Source: Paenibacillus vietnamensis | GTDB lineage: Bacteria > Bacillota > Bacilli > Paenibacillales > Paenibacillaceae | Length of the DNA stretch: 64,000 nt | Direction: 5' to 3' | NCBI RefSeq assembly: GCF_020169515.1 | Contig: NZ_JAHMHW010000015.1 | Coordinates: 1 to 64,000, forward strand | Shown here: piece by piece, positions 8,997 to 18,404 of the stretch | How the letters are laid out: each line of letters opens with the position of its first letter | How positions within the stretch are numbered: the first letter of the stretch is position 1 | Made by a program: the position numbers and the translations under genes | Notes under the pieces: model-generated | Database searches by the model: none | The model's input: the letters and a program-made list of their open reading frames with translations, nothing else | What the model was told of the DNA's origin: nothing

Positions 8997-9647
8997 ATGG
9001 AGCTTTATGTGGATACAGCCGATTTGACTCAAATTAGAGAAGCGGTCGCGCTCGGCATTCTTGACGGGGTTACGACGAACCCTTCGATTATCGCCAAGCA
9101 GAAGCGCCCTTTCCGGGAAACGATCGGCGGCATCGCCGAGCTCGTGCCGGCGCCGGGCAAGGTATGGTGCGAGGTAATCGGGACGGACGCGGATACGATG
9201 GTGGCGGAGGCGAAGGAGATGCAGGCCTGGGCGCCGCGCGTCGTCGTGAAGCTGCCGATGGGAGCAGAGGGCGTCAAGGCGGCAAGCCGGTTGTCCAAGG
9301 AAGGAATCGAGACGAATATGACGCTGGTATATTCGGTGCCGCAGGCGATTATCGCCGCCAAAGCGGGCGTCGCTTACGTAAGCCCGTACCTTGGCAGGGT
9401 GGACGACGCAGGCTGGTCGGGCGAGGCCCTGATCGGCGATATCGTGCAGGCGTACAAGGATTTGGGGCTGAGCACGAAGGTCATCGCCGCCAGCATCCGC
9501 GGTCCGCGCCAGGTGCTGGACATGTTCCGCGTCGGCGTCGATGCGGTGACGATGGCGTATCCGGTGCTCGAGGCGATGCTGAACCATCCGATGACTGAAA
9601 TCGGACTGAACCGGTTCCTCCAGGATTGGCAGGATGCGGGGATCTAA
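8997..9647 (+). CDS. Transaldolase-family protein, fructose-6-phosphate-aldolase-like
   Basis: A 216-residue TIM-barrel protein, the length of the short transaldolase/fructose-6-phosphate aldolase group rather than of full transaldolase. The N-terminal VDTADLTQIREA and TTNPSII motifs and the Schiff-base lysine segment VVVKLPM (about residue 84) are visible. I start at ATG 8997 because AAAGGAGAG lies just before it; an upstream in-frame ATG at 8958 has no such site and lies inside the terminator. It should act on a ketose phosphate made by the kinase at 10028 or on a central pentose phosphate. Aldolase against transaldolase activity cannot be settled by eye. Confidence 0.9.
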   Translation: MELYVDTADLTQIREAVALGILDGVTTNPSIIAKQKRPFRETIGGIAELVPAPGKVWCEVIGTDADTMVAEAKEMQAWAPRVVVKLPMGAEGVKAASRLSKEGIETNMTLVYSVPQAIIAAKAGVAYVSPYLGRVDDAGWSGEALIGDIVQAYKDLGLSTKVIAASIRGPRQVLDMFRVGVDAVTMAYPVLEAMLNHPMTEIGLNRFLQDWQDAGI

Positions 9648-9649
9648 GC

Positions 9650-10010
9650 GTATGGAGATGAACGTGTAGGGGGAGTGCTCCGGTTGTTTGACACCGTTGG
9701 TTAACCGGACAACGTTCGCAGACTAAAGTAACTGGATTTTATGCAGGTATTTCGATGGAACACACAAAATCCGAAGAAATAACTGGAACAGGTACAGATA
9801 AATCCGCCCAATGTGCGCGGAACCAGCTAAGATCCTTGTTTTAGATGTAGTAAATCCAGCTATATGGCGGAAAAGAGAAGTTATGGAGGATATAACTACA
9901 AGGAATCCATCTATTTTCTAACTAGTTAGTTATTGGTTCACGCACCAAGTCTTGCATCGCTAAACTAAACTGTTTTCACCAACACCGTGCTTTCCAGCTA
10001 ACTATTGCCA
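9650..10010. repeat. Gene-free spacer holding TAACTGGATT-type dispersed repeats
   Basis: Forward copies of a TAACTGGATT/TAACTGGAAC motif occur at about 9728 and 9779, and a reverse copy (AAATCCAGCTA) at about 9851. Related copies lie near 23545-23740 and 58131-58200. An imperfect palindrome, TCCGGTT with AACCGGA, spans about 9678-9709. No gene is supported. Confidence 0.5.
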
Positions 10011-10027
10011 ACAAAGGAGGACGGAAG

Positions 10028-11566
10028 ATGTCCGCTTATCTGATGGCCCACGATTTGGGCACGTCCAGCCACAAGTGCTCCGTATTCGATGCGGAAGGGA
10101 GGCTTGTGGCGGCAGCGGCAGCCGTGTACCCGACGCAGCTCCGCAGCGGCGGCGAGGCCGAGCAGCAGCCGGCGGACTGGTGGGACGCCGTCGTCCGCAC
10201 GACCCGACAGGTGCTGGAGCAGGTTGACGCCGCGTCGGTTCAGGCCGTTGCATTCGGCGCCCATATGATGGGCGTCGTGGCGGTTGACGGCTGCGGCGAA
10301 GTGCTGCATCCCGCGTTAATACATGCGGATACACGGAGCGCGGCACTTGAGCCCGCTATGTTCGAGCGGATTGGAGAGCAGCAGCTGTATGCATTGACGG
10401 GCAACCGGATCGACAGCCATTACCCGCTGCCGAAGCTGCTGTGGCTGCGCGAGAACCGGCCGGACGTCTACCGGAGGGCGGCTTATTTCATCCAGGCGAA
10501 GGATTACCTTGTCTTCCGGATGACCGGCCGCCTCGGCACGACCGATTACTCCGACGCATCGCTGACCGGCTTGTTCGATATTCGCGCATGCCGATGGGCG
10601 GATGACCTGCTTGCCGAATTCGCGGTCCCGCGCGACCGGCTGCCGGACATCCTGCCGTCCTCGGAGCTTGCGGGCCGTGTGATACCGGAAGCGGCCGCAG
10701 CGACCGGACTGCTCGCCGGCACCCCGGTCGTCATCGGCGGCGGCGACGGGTCGTGCGCCGCGCTCGGAGCAGGCGCCGTCCGCCCCGGCGACGCTTACGT
10801 GTACCTGGGCACGACCGCCTGGGTTTCGCGTACGACGGCAGAGCCCGTCATTGACGAAGAGCGGCGCATCTTCAACATGTGCGGCCCGGAGGCGCACAGC
10901 TATAACGCGCTTGGCACGATGCAGACGGCGGGGGCCGCGTACGAATGGGCCGTGCGCAGCTTCGCCGCCAAGGAGCTGGCGGACGCCGAAGCCGGGCGCG
11001 AAGGCGGAATTTCGCCTTACGAAGCCGCGGAGCGGGAGCTACGGGGACTGCCATGGGGCGCGAACGGGTTACTGTTTCATCCGTACTTGATGGGTGAGAG
11101 GTCGCCGGTTTGGGACAAGGATGCTCGAGGCACGTTTTTTGGCCTTGGGATCGGCCATACCCGCTTCGACATGCTGCGCGCCGTCATGGAAGGAATCAGC
11201 TACGCGCTGCTCAGCATCGCCGAAGCGCTGGAGCCGTCCGCCCCGATTGACCGGTACACGGTCATCGGCGGCGGCATGCGCAGCGCCGTGTGGCGCAGCG
11301 TGCTGGCCTCGGCGCTCGGCAAGCCGATCGCGGTGCCTTCGCAGACGGGGGAAGCGACGTCGCTCGGCGCGGCCATGTCGGCGGGCATCGCCGCCGGCAT
11401 GTACGAGGACTACAGCGACGCCGCCGCCAAGCTGCGCCGCGACCTGCAAACCACTTTGCCGGATTCCGAGGGCCGCAGGGTATATGAAGAAGGCTACCGT
11501 CAATACAAGCGGTTATATGAGGTATTGAGGGAACGGTACGGAGCGCTGGAGCGGCTGCGTGCTTAG
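10028..11566 (+). CDS. FGGY-family carbohydrate kinase (xylulokinase-like)
   Basis: A 512-residue cytosolic kinase of the actin-like ATPase superfamily. The N-terminal phosphate loop HDLGTSSHK (about residues 8-16), the mid-protein segment IGGGDGSCAALGAGA and the C-terminal adenosine motif VIGGGMRSAVW followed by GEATSLGAA fit FGGY kinases of xylulokinase type. AAAGGAGG lies upstream of ATG 10028. It probably phosphorylates the sugar brought in by the RbsABC-type importer. Xylulose, ribulose or another ketose are all possible; the exact substrate is not readable. The 380-base gap before it suggests either its own promoter or loose membership in the upstream operon. Confidence 0.9.
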   Translation: MSAYLMAHDLGTSSHKCSVFDAEGRLVAAAAAVYPTQLRSGGEAEQQPADWWDAVVRTTRQVLEQVDAASVQAVAFGAHMMGVVAVDGCGEVLHPALIHADTRSAALEPAMFERIGEQQLYALTGNRIDSHYPLPKLLWLRENRPDVYRRAAYFIQAKDYLVFRMTGRLGTTDYSDASLTGLFDIRACRWADDLLAEFAVPRDRLPDILPSSELAGRVIPEAAAATGLLAGTPVVIGGGDGSCAALGAGAVRPGDAYVYLGTTAWVSRTTAEPVIDEERRIFNMCGPEAHSYNALGTMQTAGAAYEWAVRSFAAKELADAEAGREGGISPYEAAERELRGLPWGANGLLFHPYLMGERSPVWDKDARGTFFGLGIGHTRFDMLRAVMEGISYALLSIAEALEPSAPIDRYTVIGGGMRSAVWRSVLASALGKPIAVPSQTGEATSLGAAMSAGIAAGMYEDYSDAAAKLRRDLQTTLPDSEGRRVYEEGYRQYKRLYEVLRERYGALERLRA

Positions 11567-11577
11567 CTTGGCGGCTT

Positions 11578-11606
11578 GCGGCTTGTCCGCGAGCCGCTTT
11601 TATTTT
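11578..11606 (+). terminator. Rho-independent terminator after the FGGY kinase
   Basis: GCGGCTTG pairs with CGAGCCGC (one G-T pair) around a 4-base loop, followed by TTTTATTTT. It runs into the 3' end of the convergent minus-strand gene at 11600. Confidence 0.8.
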
Positions 11607-12118
11607 GTAAGCTTCGCGATGACCCATTTCCCTAACAAGCCGTTTGCAATGTAGATTGGAAAGGAGTACACGTGCTTCCAGGCCAGAGGCTTATAAATTT
11701 CTATCCAAATAAAGACCGGTTCTAAAATAAAAGACATAACAAAAGCCAGAACTACACTGGCCCAGAAAAACGACTTCCAGGAGCGGAAGCGCTGATAAAT
11801 CAACATATAAAAAATAGGCAGAACAACATAATCCACCGGAAGCAGGGGAGTGCACATCGGCAGCAGTTTATGCGGATAAGCCCACAAATGCAGATTCCAG
11901 CCCAAAATATCAAGAAAAGTGGCCAGCAAGGCTATGAAAAAGCCATACAGCATGATTTCCGCTTTTCTGGACCGGTCCAGAGCTTTGTAAAAAACAATGA
12001 TAGCGAGCAGGCCTGCTCCAAGAAGGAGCCACCATCTCCAAGTAAACAAATCGTCCTGAAGCCAATGGTCCATCACCATGTCTGATAATTTGGTTTCATG
12101 CTTTATCATTTCATCCAT
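11600..12118 (-). CDS. Small integral membrane protein, CBO0543-like
   Basis: A 172-residue protein with about five predicted membrane spans (for example WWLLLGAGLLAIIVFY near residues 29-44 and FFIALLATFLDILGW near 60-74) and a short charged N-terminus. The central LLPVDYVVLPIFYMLIYQ segment is typical of the small Firmicute membrane proteins often labelled CBO0543 family, whose function is not known. It is alone on the minus strand, convergent with the kinase gene and divergent from the sensor kinase at 12302. GGGGGCACTCCT just upstream of the start contains no strong ribosome site, so the start could differ. No role can be assigned. Confidence 0.65.
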   Translation of the reverse strand: MDEMIKHETKLSDMVMDHWLQDDLFTWRWWLLLGAGLLAIIVFYKALDRSRKAEIMLYGFFIALLATFLDILGWNLHLWAYPHKLLPMCTPLLPVDYVVLPIFYMLIYQRFRSWKSFFWASVVLAFVMSFILEPVFIWIEIYKPLAWKHVYSFPIYIANGLLGKWVIAKLTK

Positions 12119-12172
12119 AGGAGTGCCCCCTTTACATCTTTTTCCATAATTTATGTATTCCCTTCATAGCTG

Positions 12173-12212
12173 ACCCCTATTCCCTGTTAACAGGGTTAGG
12201 GGTTGTCTTTTT
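12173..12212 (+). terminator. Strong hairpin with T-run between divergent genes
   Basis: ACCCCTA and TAGGGGT enclose the perfect palindrome CCCTGTTAACAGGG, and TCTTTTTGTTT follows. There is no plus-strand gene just upstream, so this could be a leader attenuator for the kinase gene at 12302 or a barrier against stray transcription. Confidence 0.65.
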
Positions 12213-12301
12213 GTTTCCGGGCGGACCAGCAATTAACGCTTGTGCAGTCTGCGATAAAAAGCTATCTTAAGAGTTAATTTCACCTTGGGGGAGCAGCCAG
12301 T

Positions 12302-13999
12302 ATGAAAATGACGACATACCGGAAAGTAATCGCCCTCATTATCGCTTTGCTTATTCCGATTATTTTGCTGTACGGTTATTCCAATCAAGTGAGCATTAAC
12401 GTCGTGAAAGCGACGATTGAGGACCAGAACCGGAACCGGCTCGCCTTCTCCATGAGCCAAATGGATATGATGATCGATCAGCTCATGAAGCATTCGATAA
12501 CGGCCAGCCGGGACTACAGCATTATGGAATATATGAACGGCCGCGGCAGCAGCGAGCCTCTTACCCAGCTGCAGCGCCATGTCCGGATCGTCGACATGCT
12601 GAACATGCAGACGACGACGAGCGCGTGGAGCAATCAGATCATTTTGTATTTGCGCGATTCCAAGGAAGTCATCTCGACGGATTATTCGGCCGTGTATGAC
12701 GAAGAGAAAGTCAGCGCCCGCGAGCTGGGCAAATGGACGCATGAAAGCACGATGACGTTCGGCATCAAGGATACGCTTTTTTCGGCCATTCAGCCATCCA
12801 CTATGCCTAACCTGCTCGTTGAGGTCAGGTTCAATGACGTCAATTTGAAAAATATGCTGAGCTCCCTGCAGCAGGGGGAGGCAAGAGAGCCGTTCCTCTA
12901 TCAGCCCGGACAAGAGCCGATTATTAATTATAACGCCGACTACAAGCTCGTCACCCAAGCTGCGGCCGAGCTGGACCGCAGGCAGCTGCCCGGAAGCGGC
13001 AGCTTAAACATGACGCTTGCAGGTCAGCAATATATCGTTAATTACATCCGCTCGCAGACCATCGGGTGGTATCTGGTCGATGTCGTGCCGCTTGAAAGCG
13101 TTTTTGCTCCCATCCATACGAGCCGGAATCTGTTTTATACCTCCATCGGGCTGCTGATGTCGCTAAGCGTGCTGGCGACGCTGCTGCTCTACCGCAACGT
13201 CCAGCGGCCGATCCAGCTGCTGTTGCGGGGCGTCCAGCGCTTGAAGGACGGGCAGTTCTCGGCACGGCTGAAGCAACGGCCTCATAACGAGTTCGAGTAT
13301 TTGTTCGACAGCTTTAACGAAATGGCCGAGCAGATCGAGGAGCTGATCGATAAGGTGTACAAGGAAACGCTCCGCTCGAAGGAAGCGACGCTCAAGCAGC
13401 TGCAGTCGCAGATCAACCCGCATTTCCTTTACAATTGCCTGTTCTACATTAAAAATATGGCCAATCTGGGCGACAAGGAAGCGGTGGCGGCCATGGCGCT
13501 CAATTTGGGACAGTATTACCGGTACACGACCCGCCTGGAAAATCCGATGACGACCTTGAAGGAGGAGCTTGCGCTCATCGAAAACTACCTGAACATCCAG
13601 GCGCTGCGCATCCAGCGCTTCCGCTTCGAAATCGACGTGCCGGAGCCGATGCTGGCGCTCGAAATTCCGCGGCTGCTGCTTCAGCCTCTGGCCGAAAATG
13701 CCGTCATTCACGGAGTGGAGAACTCGCTGCAGTTCGGTGTCATCCTGATTAAAGGTGAATCCAGGGACGGCGTTCACCGCATTACCGTTGACGATAACGG
13801 GCCCGGACTATCCCAGCAGGAGCGGTATGAGCTGCAGAAGAGGGTGGCGATTCCGATGGATGCGCAATCGGGCTGCGGCCTGTGGAATATTCACCAGCGG
13901 CTGATTCATCTGTATGAAGGGAATTCCGGACTCTCTTTCCCGGATTCTCCATTAAACGGCTTCCGTGCGGAATTGGTTTGGGAACAGAAGGAGGGTTAA
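12302..13999 (+). CDS. Sensor histidine kinase, YesM family (second copy)
   Basis: A 565-residue membrane kinase. Membrane spans lie at about 8-28 and 275-298 with an extracellular sensor region between them. A HAMP linker and a PF06580-type kinase domain follow, with the histidine in QINPHFLYNCLF, and the ATPase carries QPLAENAVIHG and DDNGPGLS. GGGGGAG precedes ATG 12302. The paired regulator gene begins 3 bases after the stop. The order here is kinase then regulator, the reverse of the first pair at 522-3907, so they are not a simple recent duplication. The likely target is the sugar transporter operon starting at 16176. Confidence 0.93.
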   Translation: MKMTTYRKVIALIIALLIPIILLYGYSNQVSINVVKATIEDQNRNRLAFSMSQMDMMIDQLMKHSITASRDYSIMEYMNGRGSSEPLTQLQRHVRIVDMLNMQTTTSAWSNQIILYLRDSKEVISTDYSAVYDEEKVSARELGKWTHESTMTFGIKDTLFSAIQPSTMPNLLVEVRFNDVNLKNMLSSLQQGEAREPFLYQPGQEPIINYNADYKLVTQAAAELDRRQLPGSGSLNMTLAGQQYIVNYIRSQTIGWYLVDVVPLESVFAPIHTSRNLFYTSIGLLMSLSVLATLLLYRNVQRPIQLLLRGVQRLKDGQFSARLKQRPHNEFEYLFDSFNEMAEQIEELIDKVYKETLRSKEATLKQLQSQINPHFLYNCLFYIKNMANLGDKEAVAAMALNLGQYYRYTTRLENPMTTLKEELALIENYLNIQALRIQRFRFEIDVPEPMLALEIPRLLLQPLAENAVIHGVENSLQFGVILIKGESRDGVHRITVDDNGPGLSQQERYELQKRVAIPMDAQSGCGLWNIHQRLIHLYEGNSGLSFPDSPLNGFRAELVWEQKEG

Positions 14000-14002
14000 T
14001 CC

Positions 14003-15682
14003 ATGAGTGATCAACAAGGAGAGCTCCAATTGCTGCTGGTCGACGACGAAGCAAGCGTGGTCGACAGCCTTGCCGATACGCTGCCTTGGCGGGACATTGG
14101 GATTACGAAAGTATTCAAAGCTTATTCGGGCTTTGAGGCGCTGGAAATATTGCGGACGAATCCGGTCGATATTCTAATCTCCGACATCCGGATGCCGGGA
14201 ATGACAGGGCTGGAGCTTCTGTCCCGCGTAAGGCGGAGCTGGAAAAAAATCAAATGCATTCTGCTGTCCGGCCATGCCGACTTCGCCTACGCGCAGCAGG
14301 CGATCGCCCATGAAACGTACGATTACCTGCTGAAGCCGGCTAGCGACGAAGAGCTGCTGTCGAAGGTCGGCGGCGCGGCAACAGCGTTAAGAGAGGAACG
14401 CGACGAGACGCGGTTCCGGCAGCGGATCGCACAGGCGTTTCAGGAAAGCTTGCCGAAGCTGCGGGGCGAGCTGCTGAACGAGCTGCTGCAGGGGCTGAAA
14501 TATGCGCCGGAGCGGCTGACGGACAAGCTCGAGTCGCTGAAAATAAACATGGCGCACGGCGAAAGCTTCGCCATGATGCTGGTGCGCCTGGAAGGCCATT
14601 TGCCGAAGCTTGATTTCTACAGCCTGTCCCTGATGGAATACGCCGTCGCGAATATGGCGGAGGAGCTGTTCGAGGATTGGTTCCGGCTCTGGTCGTGCAA
14701 GAGCGTTCACGGGTATCTGGTGTTCGTTGTCACGGTGCCGGAGGAGAAGCGCGTCTCATTCGCCTCTCAGGAGCAGTTCTCGCAGGCGATCGCCGACGAG
14801 CTGCAGCAGAAGGCCGCCCAGCTCCAGCTGAGCGTCAGCCATTACCTGAAAGGCTCGGTTTCCGTGCTGATCAACAAATGGGGATCTTTCCCGCATGACA
14901 TTACGAGGCTTTACGAGGATGTTCTGCTGGCGCTGCGCAGGCAAGTAGGCAGCCAGAGCGAGCTGTTCGTGCAGGTATCCGGCGAGGCCGAGCAGCCGCA
15001 GGTCCATTCGCTGCAAAGGCTGTACGAGCCGCCGCAGCTCGTCCATTTGCTGGAGTCGGGCAATTTCGAGCCGGTGGAGGAGAAGCTGACGGCCATCTGG
15101 GAGGAATTGAACCGGAGATGGGCGGATTCGCCGGAGCATCTGCTGGAGGTTTTTTTCTCCGTGTATGCGTCCTTCAGCTCCTTCGCGCATAAGAACGGCC
15201 GCGAGCTTGCCGATGTGATCGGCTCCGCCTTGTCCGACGTCTCCGGCTTGACGCCCACCCGCTCGGCCGCCGCTCTGCATCAATGGATGTTTCAGTCCTT
15301 CCAAATGCTGAGGCAGTGCATGGAGAACGAAACGAGGAACGACCGCGAGCTCACCGTCCGAAAAATCAAGCAATACGTACGGAAGCATCTCGTGGACGAT
15401 GTTTCCCTGCAGTCCATCGCGGATTACATGTACATGCATCCCGTTCACGTGTCCCGCATTTTTAAGCTGGAAACCGGAGATAACCTGAGCGATTACGTGC
15501 TGCGCCTCAAGATGGAGCTGGCCGTCTCGCTGCTGGCCGACCCCTCTTTGAAAAGCTATGAAATCGCGCTGCGGCTCGGCTATCAGAACCCGAATTATTT
15601 TAATAAAGTGTTCAAAAAATATTATTCGCTGACCCCGCAGGAGTACCGCCAAAAGCTGGACGGCGGAGACATAGGCGGGTAA
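14003..15682 (+). CDS. AraC-type response regulator (YesN family, second copy)
   Basis: A 559-residue transcription factor. The receiver domain shows D14/D15, phospho-acceptor D61 in ISDIRMP, S89 and K111 in LKP. The last 100 residues hold the AraC double helix-turn-helix, with ISDYVLRLKMELAVSLL-like and SYEIALRLGYQNPNYFNKVF features. A site GGAGGG overlaps the preceding gene's stop just before ATG 14003. It should be phosphorylated by the kinase encoded at 12302 and probably activates the transporter operon 493 bases downstream. A MITE-like element now lies between the two units. Confidence 0.93.
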   Translation: MSDQQGELQLLLVDDEASVVDSLADTLPWRDIGITKVFKAYSGFEALEILRTNPVDILISDIRMPGMTGLELLSRVRRSWKKIKCILLSGHADFAYAQQAIAHETYDYLLKPASDEELLSKVGGAATALREERDETRFRQRIAQAFQESLPKLRGELLNELLQGLKYAPERLTDKLESLKINMAHGESFAMMLVRLEGHLPKLDFYSLSLMEYAVANMAEELFEDWFRLWSCKSVHGYLVFVVTVPEEKRVSFASQEQFSQAIADELQQKAAQLQLSVSHYLKGSVSVLINKWGSFPHDITRLYEDVLLALRRQVGSQSELFVQVSGEAEQPQVHSLQRLYEPPQLVHLLESGNFEPVEEKLTAIWEELNRRWADSPEHLLEVFFSVYASFSSFAHKNGRELADVIGSALSDVSGLTPTRSAAALHQWMFQSFQMLRQCMENETRNDRELTVRKIKQYVRKHLVDDVSLQSIADYMYMHPVHVSRIFKLETGDNLSDYVLRLKMELAVSLLADPSLKSYEIALRLGYQNPNYFNKVFKKYYSLTPQEYRQKLDGGDIGG

Positions 15683-15689
15683 GACGCCC

Positions 15690-16031
15690 AGGGCTGTCTC
15701 AAAAGTAAATCTGTTCACTTGATAAACAGCTCGATTGATGAAAAATCGTTGAAAAATGGTGGTGCCCGGGGACTATCTATCCCTGCACCGCCATTTGTTG
15801 TTTTGTAAAGGACATAAACTACGCTTAGAACGACTACGCAGCAAGTGTCGGCGGTTATCGGACAGGAGAGTCGTTTAGAGCGGATTGAAGGTTTGTTTTC
15901 TTGAGAGGCATGTCTTTAAAGCTCTGAGATGACCGTTACCATGTAGAGATCGCACAATTGGCTATCTAAGTGTTTTTTTGTCCATTAGAAAGACGCCCCC
16001 TGGTCACTCGATAACCTTTTGGGACCGCCCC
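15690..16031. mobile_element. MITE-like element or insertion-sequence remnant
   Basis: A 342-base segment bounded by imperfect inverted repeats: AGGGCTGTCTCAAAAG at 15690-15705 and the reverse complement of CTTTTGGGACCGCCCC at 16016-16031, 13 of 16 positions matching. The GGGCTGTCTCAAAAG end is of the kind seen at many Firmicute insertion sequences. No open frame of useful length lies inside. An internal hairpin (AATGGTGGTGC with GCACCGCCATT, about 15754-15794) is followed by T-rich sequence. I see no clear target-site duplication. It separates a regulator pair from its probable target operon. Confidence 0.6.
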
Positions 16032-16175
16032 GTTTTAACGCGCCGGCAATCTTGTTAAATTAGTATCATCCGGATTAAATTGTTGCCATGTTATCAGGGC
16101 GAAATTCGCTTTAAGATAAACGTAAGGCAAGTCATTCACGCATCAACGATAACTCAAAACGGAGGTCACCTGCTT

Positions 16176-17525
16176 ATGAAAACATGGTTGAAAAAATCGG
16201 TAGCGGTTTCACTTCTGACGGTGCTGGCTGCGGGCTGCAGCGGCGGAAACGGCGGAGAGACGGGCGGGAATACGAATGCGGGAGCCGATGCCGGAGCCGG
16301 CGGAGGCGGGAAGCCGACCTTGACATTATGGATGAAGAAGCAGCTCTTTGAGGATCAGAACACGATGATTACGGAGCGTGCCAAGCAGTTCGGCGAAGAG
16401 AACAATGTGAACGTGAATGTGGAAATTATCGCCTACGAGGACTTTTATCCGAAGTGGACAGCCGCGATCGAGTCGAAGTCGGTGCCTGACGTATCATTTT
16501 TCGGCTATCAGGAGGTAGGGCAATTTTACGGGAAGAACGTGCTGGAGAACGTGAGCGATTCCGTCGGCAAGCTGGAGACGGCAAACGGCGAAGTCGTCGC
16601 CAATACGAAAAAGGCGGTTACGTTTGAAGGCAAGCAATACGGCGTGCCGTTCTGGACGGAAACGCAGGTGCTCTATTACCGCAAGGATCTGCTGGAAGCG
16701 GCCGGCTTCTCCGCGCCTCCCGCGACGTGGGAGGAATTCAGGGAAATGGCCAAGGCGCTGACCGATACGAGCAAAGGGCTGTACGGCGCGGGCATGGGCT
16801 ACGGTAAAGGCAACTCGGACGCGGAGTTTTTGACGAGGGGCATCATTTGGTCGTACGGCGGCTCGGTTGACACTAAGGACGGCAAAACCGTCATCGCCGA
16901 CTCCCCGGAAACGGTGCAAGCGGCATCGTTTATCCGCGATATTTTCATGACGGACAAAAGCACGCCTCCAAGCGCGCTCGGCTGGGACGACAGCGGCAAC
17001 AACAAGGCTTACCTGAGCGGTCAAGCCGCGATGATTTTTAATACGGGCAGCGTACTGGCTTCGATCAAGAAGGACAACCCCGACCTGTACGAAAAAACGG
17101 GCATCGCGCCTTATCCGGCGGGACCTAAGGGACAGTTCATTCCGGGCATCAGCAATTACCTGGGCATCTTCAAGGATTCCAAAAACAAGGAGCTCGCCAA
17201 AGAGCTGATCGAGTATATGCTTGATGCCGACTGGTACAAGTCCTGGATCGAGAAAGGCGCACCGCTGACCGCGCCGGTATACACCGAGCTTGCGAAGGAG
17301 CCGGTCTGGCAGGACGAGAAAAACAAAGCGTTCGTCGAATCGGTATCTGGCTTCTACTTCCTCGGCCGCCCGGGCGAATACAATCCGAAGGCGGGCGAAG
17401 TGTTCAACCTGCGGATCGTCAACGACATGTTCCAGAAGCTCATGCTGGAGTCCGGCTATACGCCTGAGACGGCGGTTAAGGAACTCAGCGCAAAGATTCA
17501 AGAGGTATACGGGAAAACGTCATGA
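16176..17525 (+). CDS. Sugar ABC transporter binding lipoprotein (MalE-like family 1)
   Basis: A 449-residue extracellular solute-binding protein of the SBP_bac_1 type. The signal peptide ends at the lipobox AAGC, with the cysteine near residue 21, and a Gly/Asn-rich linker follows. ATG 16176 is chosen because ACGGAGGTCACC lies 6-12 bases upstream; an in-frame ATG at 16080 would add 32 residues in front of the signal peptide. The stop overlaps the next permease gene by 4 bases. It captures an oligo- or monosaccharide for the permeases at 17522 and 18405. No ATPase gene is nearby, so a shared MsmX-type ATPase is expected, as is usual in this family in Bacillota. Confidence 0.95.
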   Translation: MKTWLKKSVAVSLLTVLAAGCSGGNGGETGGNTNAGADAGAGGGGKPTLTLWMKKQLFEDQNTMITERAKQFGEENNVNVNVEIIAYEDFYPKWTAAIESKSVPDVSFFGYQEVGQFYGKNVLENVSDSVGKLETANGEVVANTKKAVTFEGKQYGVPFWTETQVLYYRKDLLEAAGFSAPPATWEEFREMAKALTDTSKGLYGAGMGYGKGNSDAEFLTRGIIWSYGGSVDTKDGKTVIADSPETVQAASFIRDIFMTDKSTPPSALGWDDSGNNKAYLSGQAAMIFNTGSVLASIKKDNPDLYEKTGIAPYPAGPKGQFIPGISNYLGIFKDSKNKELAKELIEYMLDADWYKSWIEKGAPLTAPVYTELAKEPVWQDEKNKAFVESVSGFYFLGRPGEYNPKAGEVFNLRIVNDMFQKLMLESGYTPETAVKELSAKIQEVYGKTS

Positions 17526-18394
17526 GAACGGCATCCGATAACAAGCTTGCTTACCTGCTGATGAGCCCCGTCCTCGTCTATCTGCTCGCCGTGATGGTGC
17601 TGCCGTTCGGCTGGGCGCTGTACCTGAGCTTTACGAACAAGGTCGTCGGCATGCCTGCGGTATTTACAGGCTTGAAGAACTATGCGGAATTGGTGCAGGA
17701 CTCCCTGTTCTGGAAGGCCGCGTGGAACACGCTTATCTTTACGGCGGCGGCCGTCTTCTTCAAAACCGTGTTCGGCATGATTATGGGATTGGTGCTGAAC
17801 GAAAACATTATTTTCCGCAACCTGTTCCGCGTCCTTCTCTTTCTTCCGTGGACGATTCCGACCATCGTGTCGGTGTTCACCTGGCAGTGGATCTACTCGG
17901 ACGTGGGCGGTGTGCTGAACTTCCTGCTTCTCAAGCTGCATTTGACAGACAGGCCGCTCGGCTGGCTGGCCACCCCTGATCTTGCGATGTTCTCGGTTAT
18001 TCTCGTTAACGTGTGGCGAGGCATCCCTTTCATGGGCATTGCGATATTGGCCGGCCTGCAGACGATATCGAAGGACATCTACGAAGCTGCGATGCTGGAC
18101 GGCGCCGGAGCGGTCAAACGGTTTATCCATATGACGCTTCCTTCCGTAAGGGAAGTAACGATTATGGCCGCCGTCATGACGACGATCTGGACGCTGAACG
18201 ATTTCGAGATTATCTGGCTGCTGACGCGCGGCGGGCCTTCCAACGGAACGCAGGTGCTGTCGACGCTCAGCTATACGATCGGATTTTTGAATATGAGCCT
18301 TGGAAAAGCGATCGCCATCGCCATTATGACGATGCCGCCGTTGATCCTTCTGATCAACTACGTGACAAAACGTTCGCTTACATCCGGAGATTAG
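17522..18394 (+). CDS. Sugar ABC transporter permease (MalF/UgpA type)
   Basis: A 290-residue membrane protein with about six spans and the EAA loop DIYEAAMLDGAGAVKRF (about residues 184-200) that contacts the ATPase. Its ATG overlaps the stop of the binding-protein gene by 4 bases. It forms the channel together with the permease at 18405. Confidence 0.95.
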   Translation: MRTASDNKLAYLLMSPVLVYLLAVMVLPFGWALYLSFTNKVVGMPAVFTGLKNYAELVQDSLFWKAAWNTLIFTAAAVFFKTVFGMIMGLVLNENIIFRNLFRVLLFLPWTIPTIVSVFTWQWIYSDVGGVLNFLLLKLHLTDRPLGWLATPDLAMFSVILVNVWRGIPFMGIAILAGLQTISKDIYEAAMLDGAGAVKRFIHMTLPSVREVTIMAAVMTTIWTLNDFEIIWLLTRGGPSNGTQVLSTLSYTIGFLNMSLGKAIAIAIMTMPPLILLINYVTKRSLTSGD

Positions 18395-18404
18395 GTGATG
18401 CACG

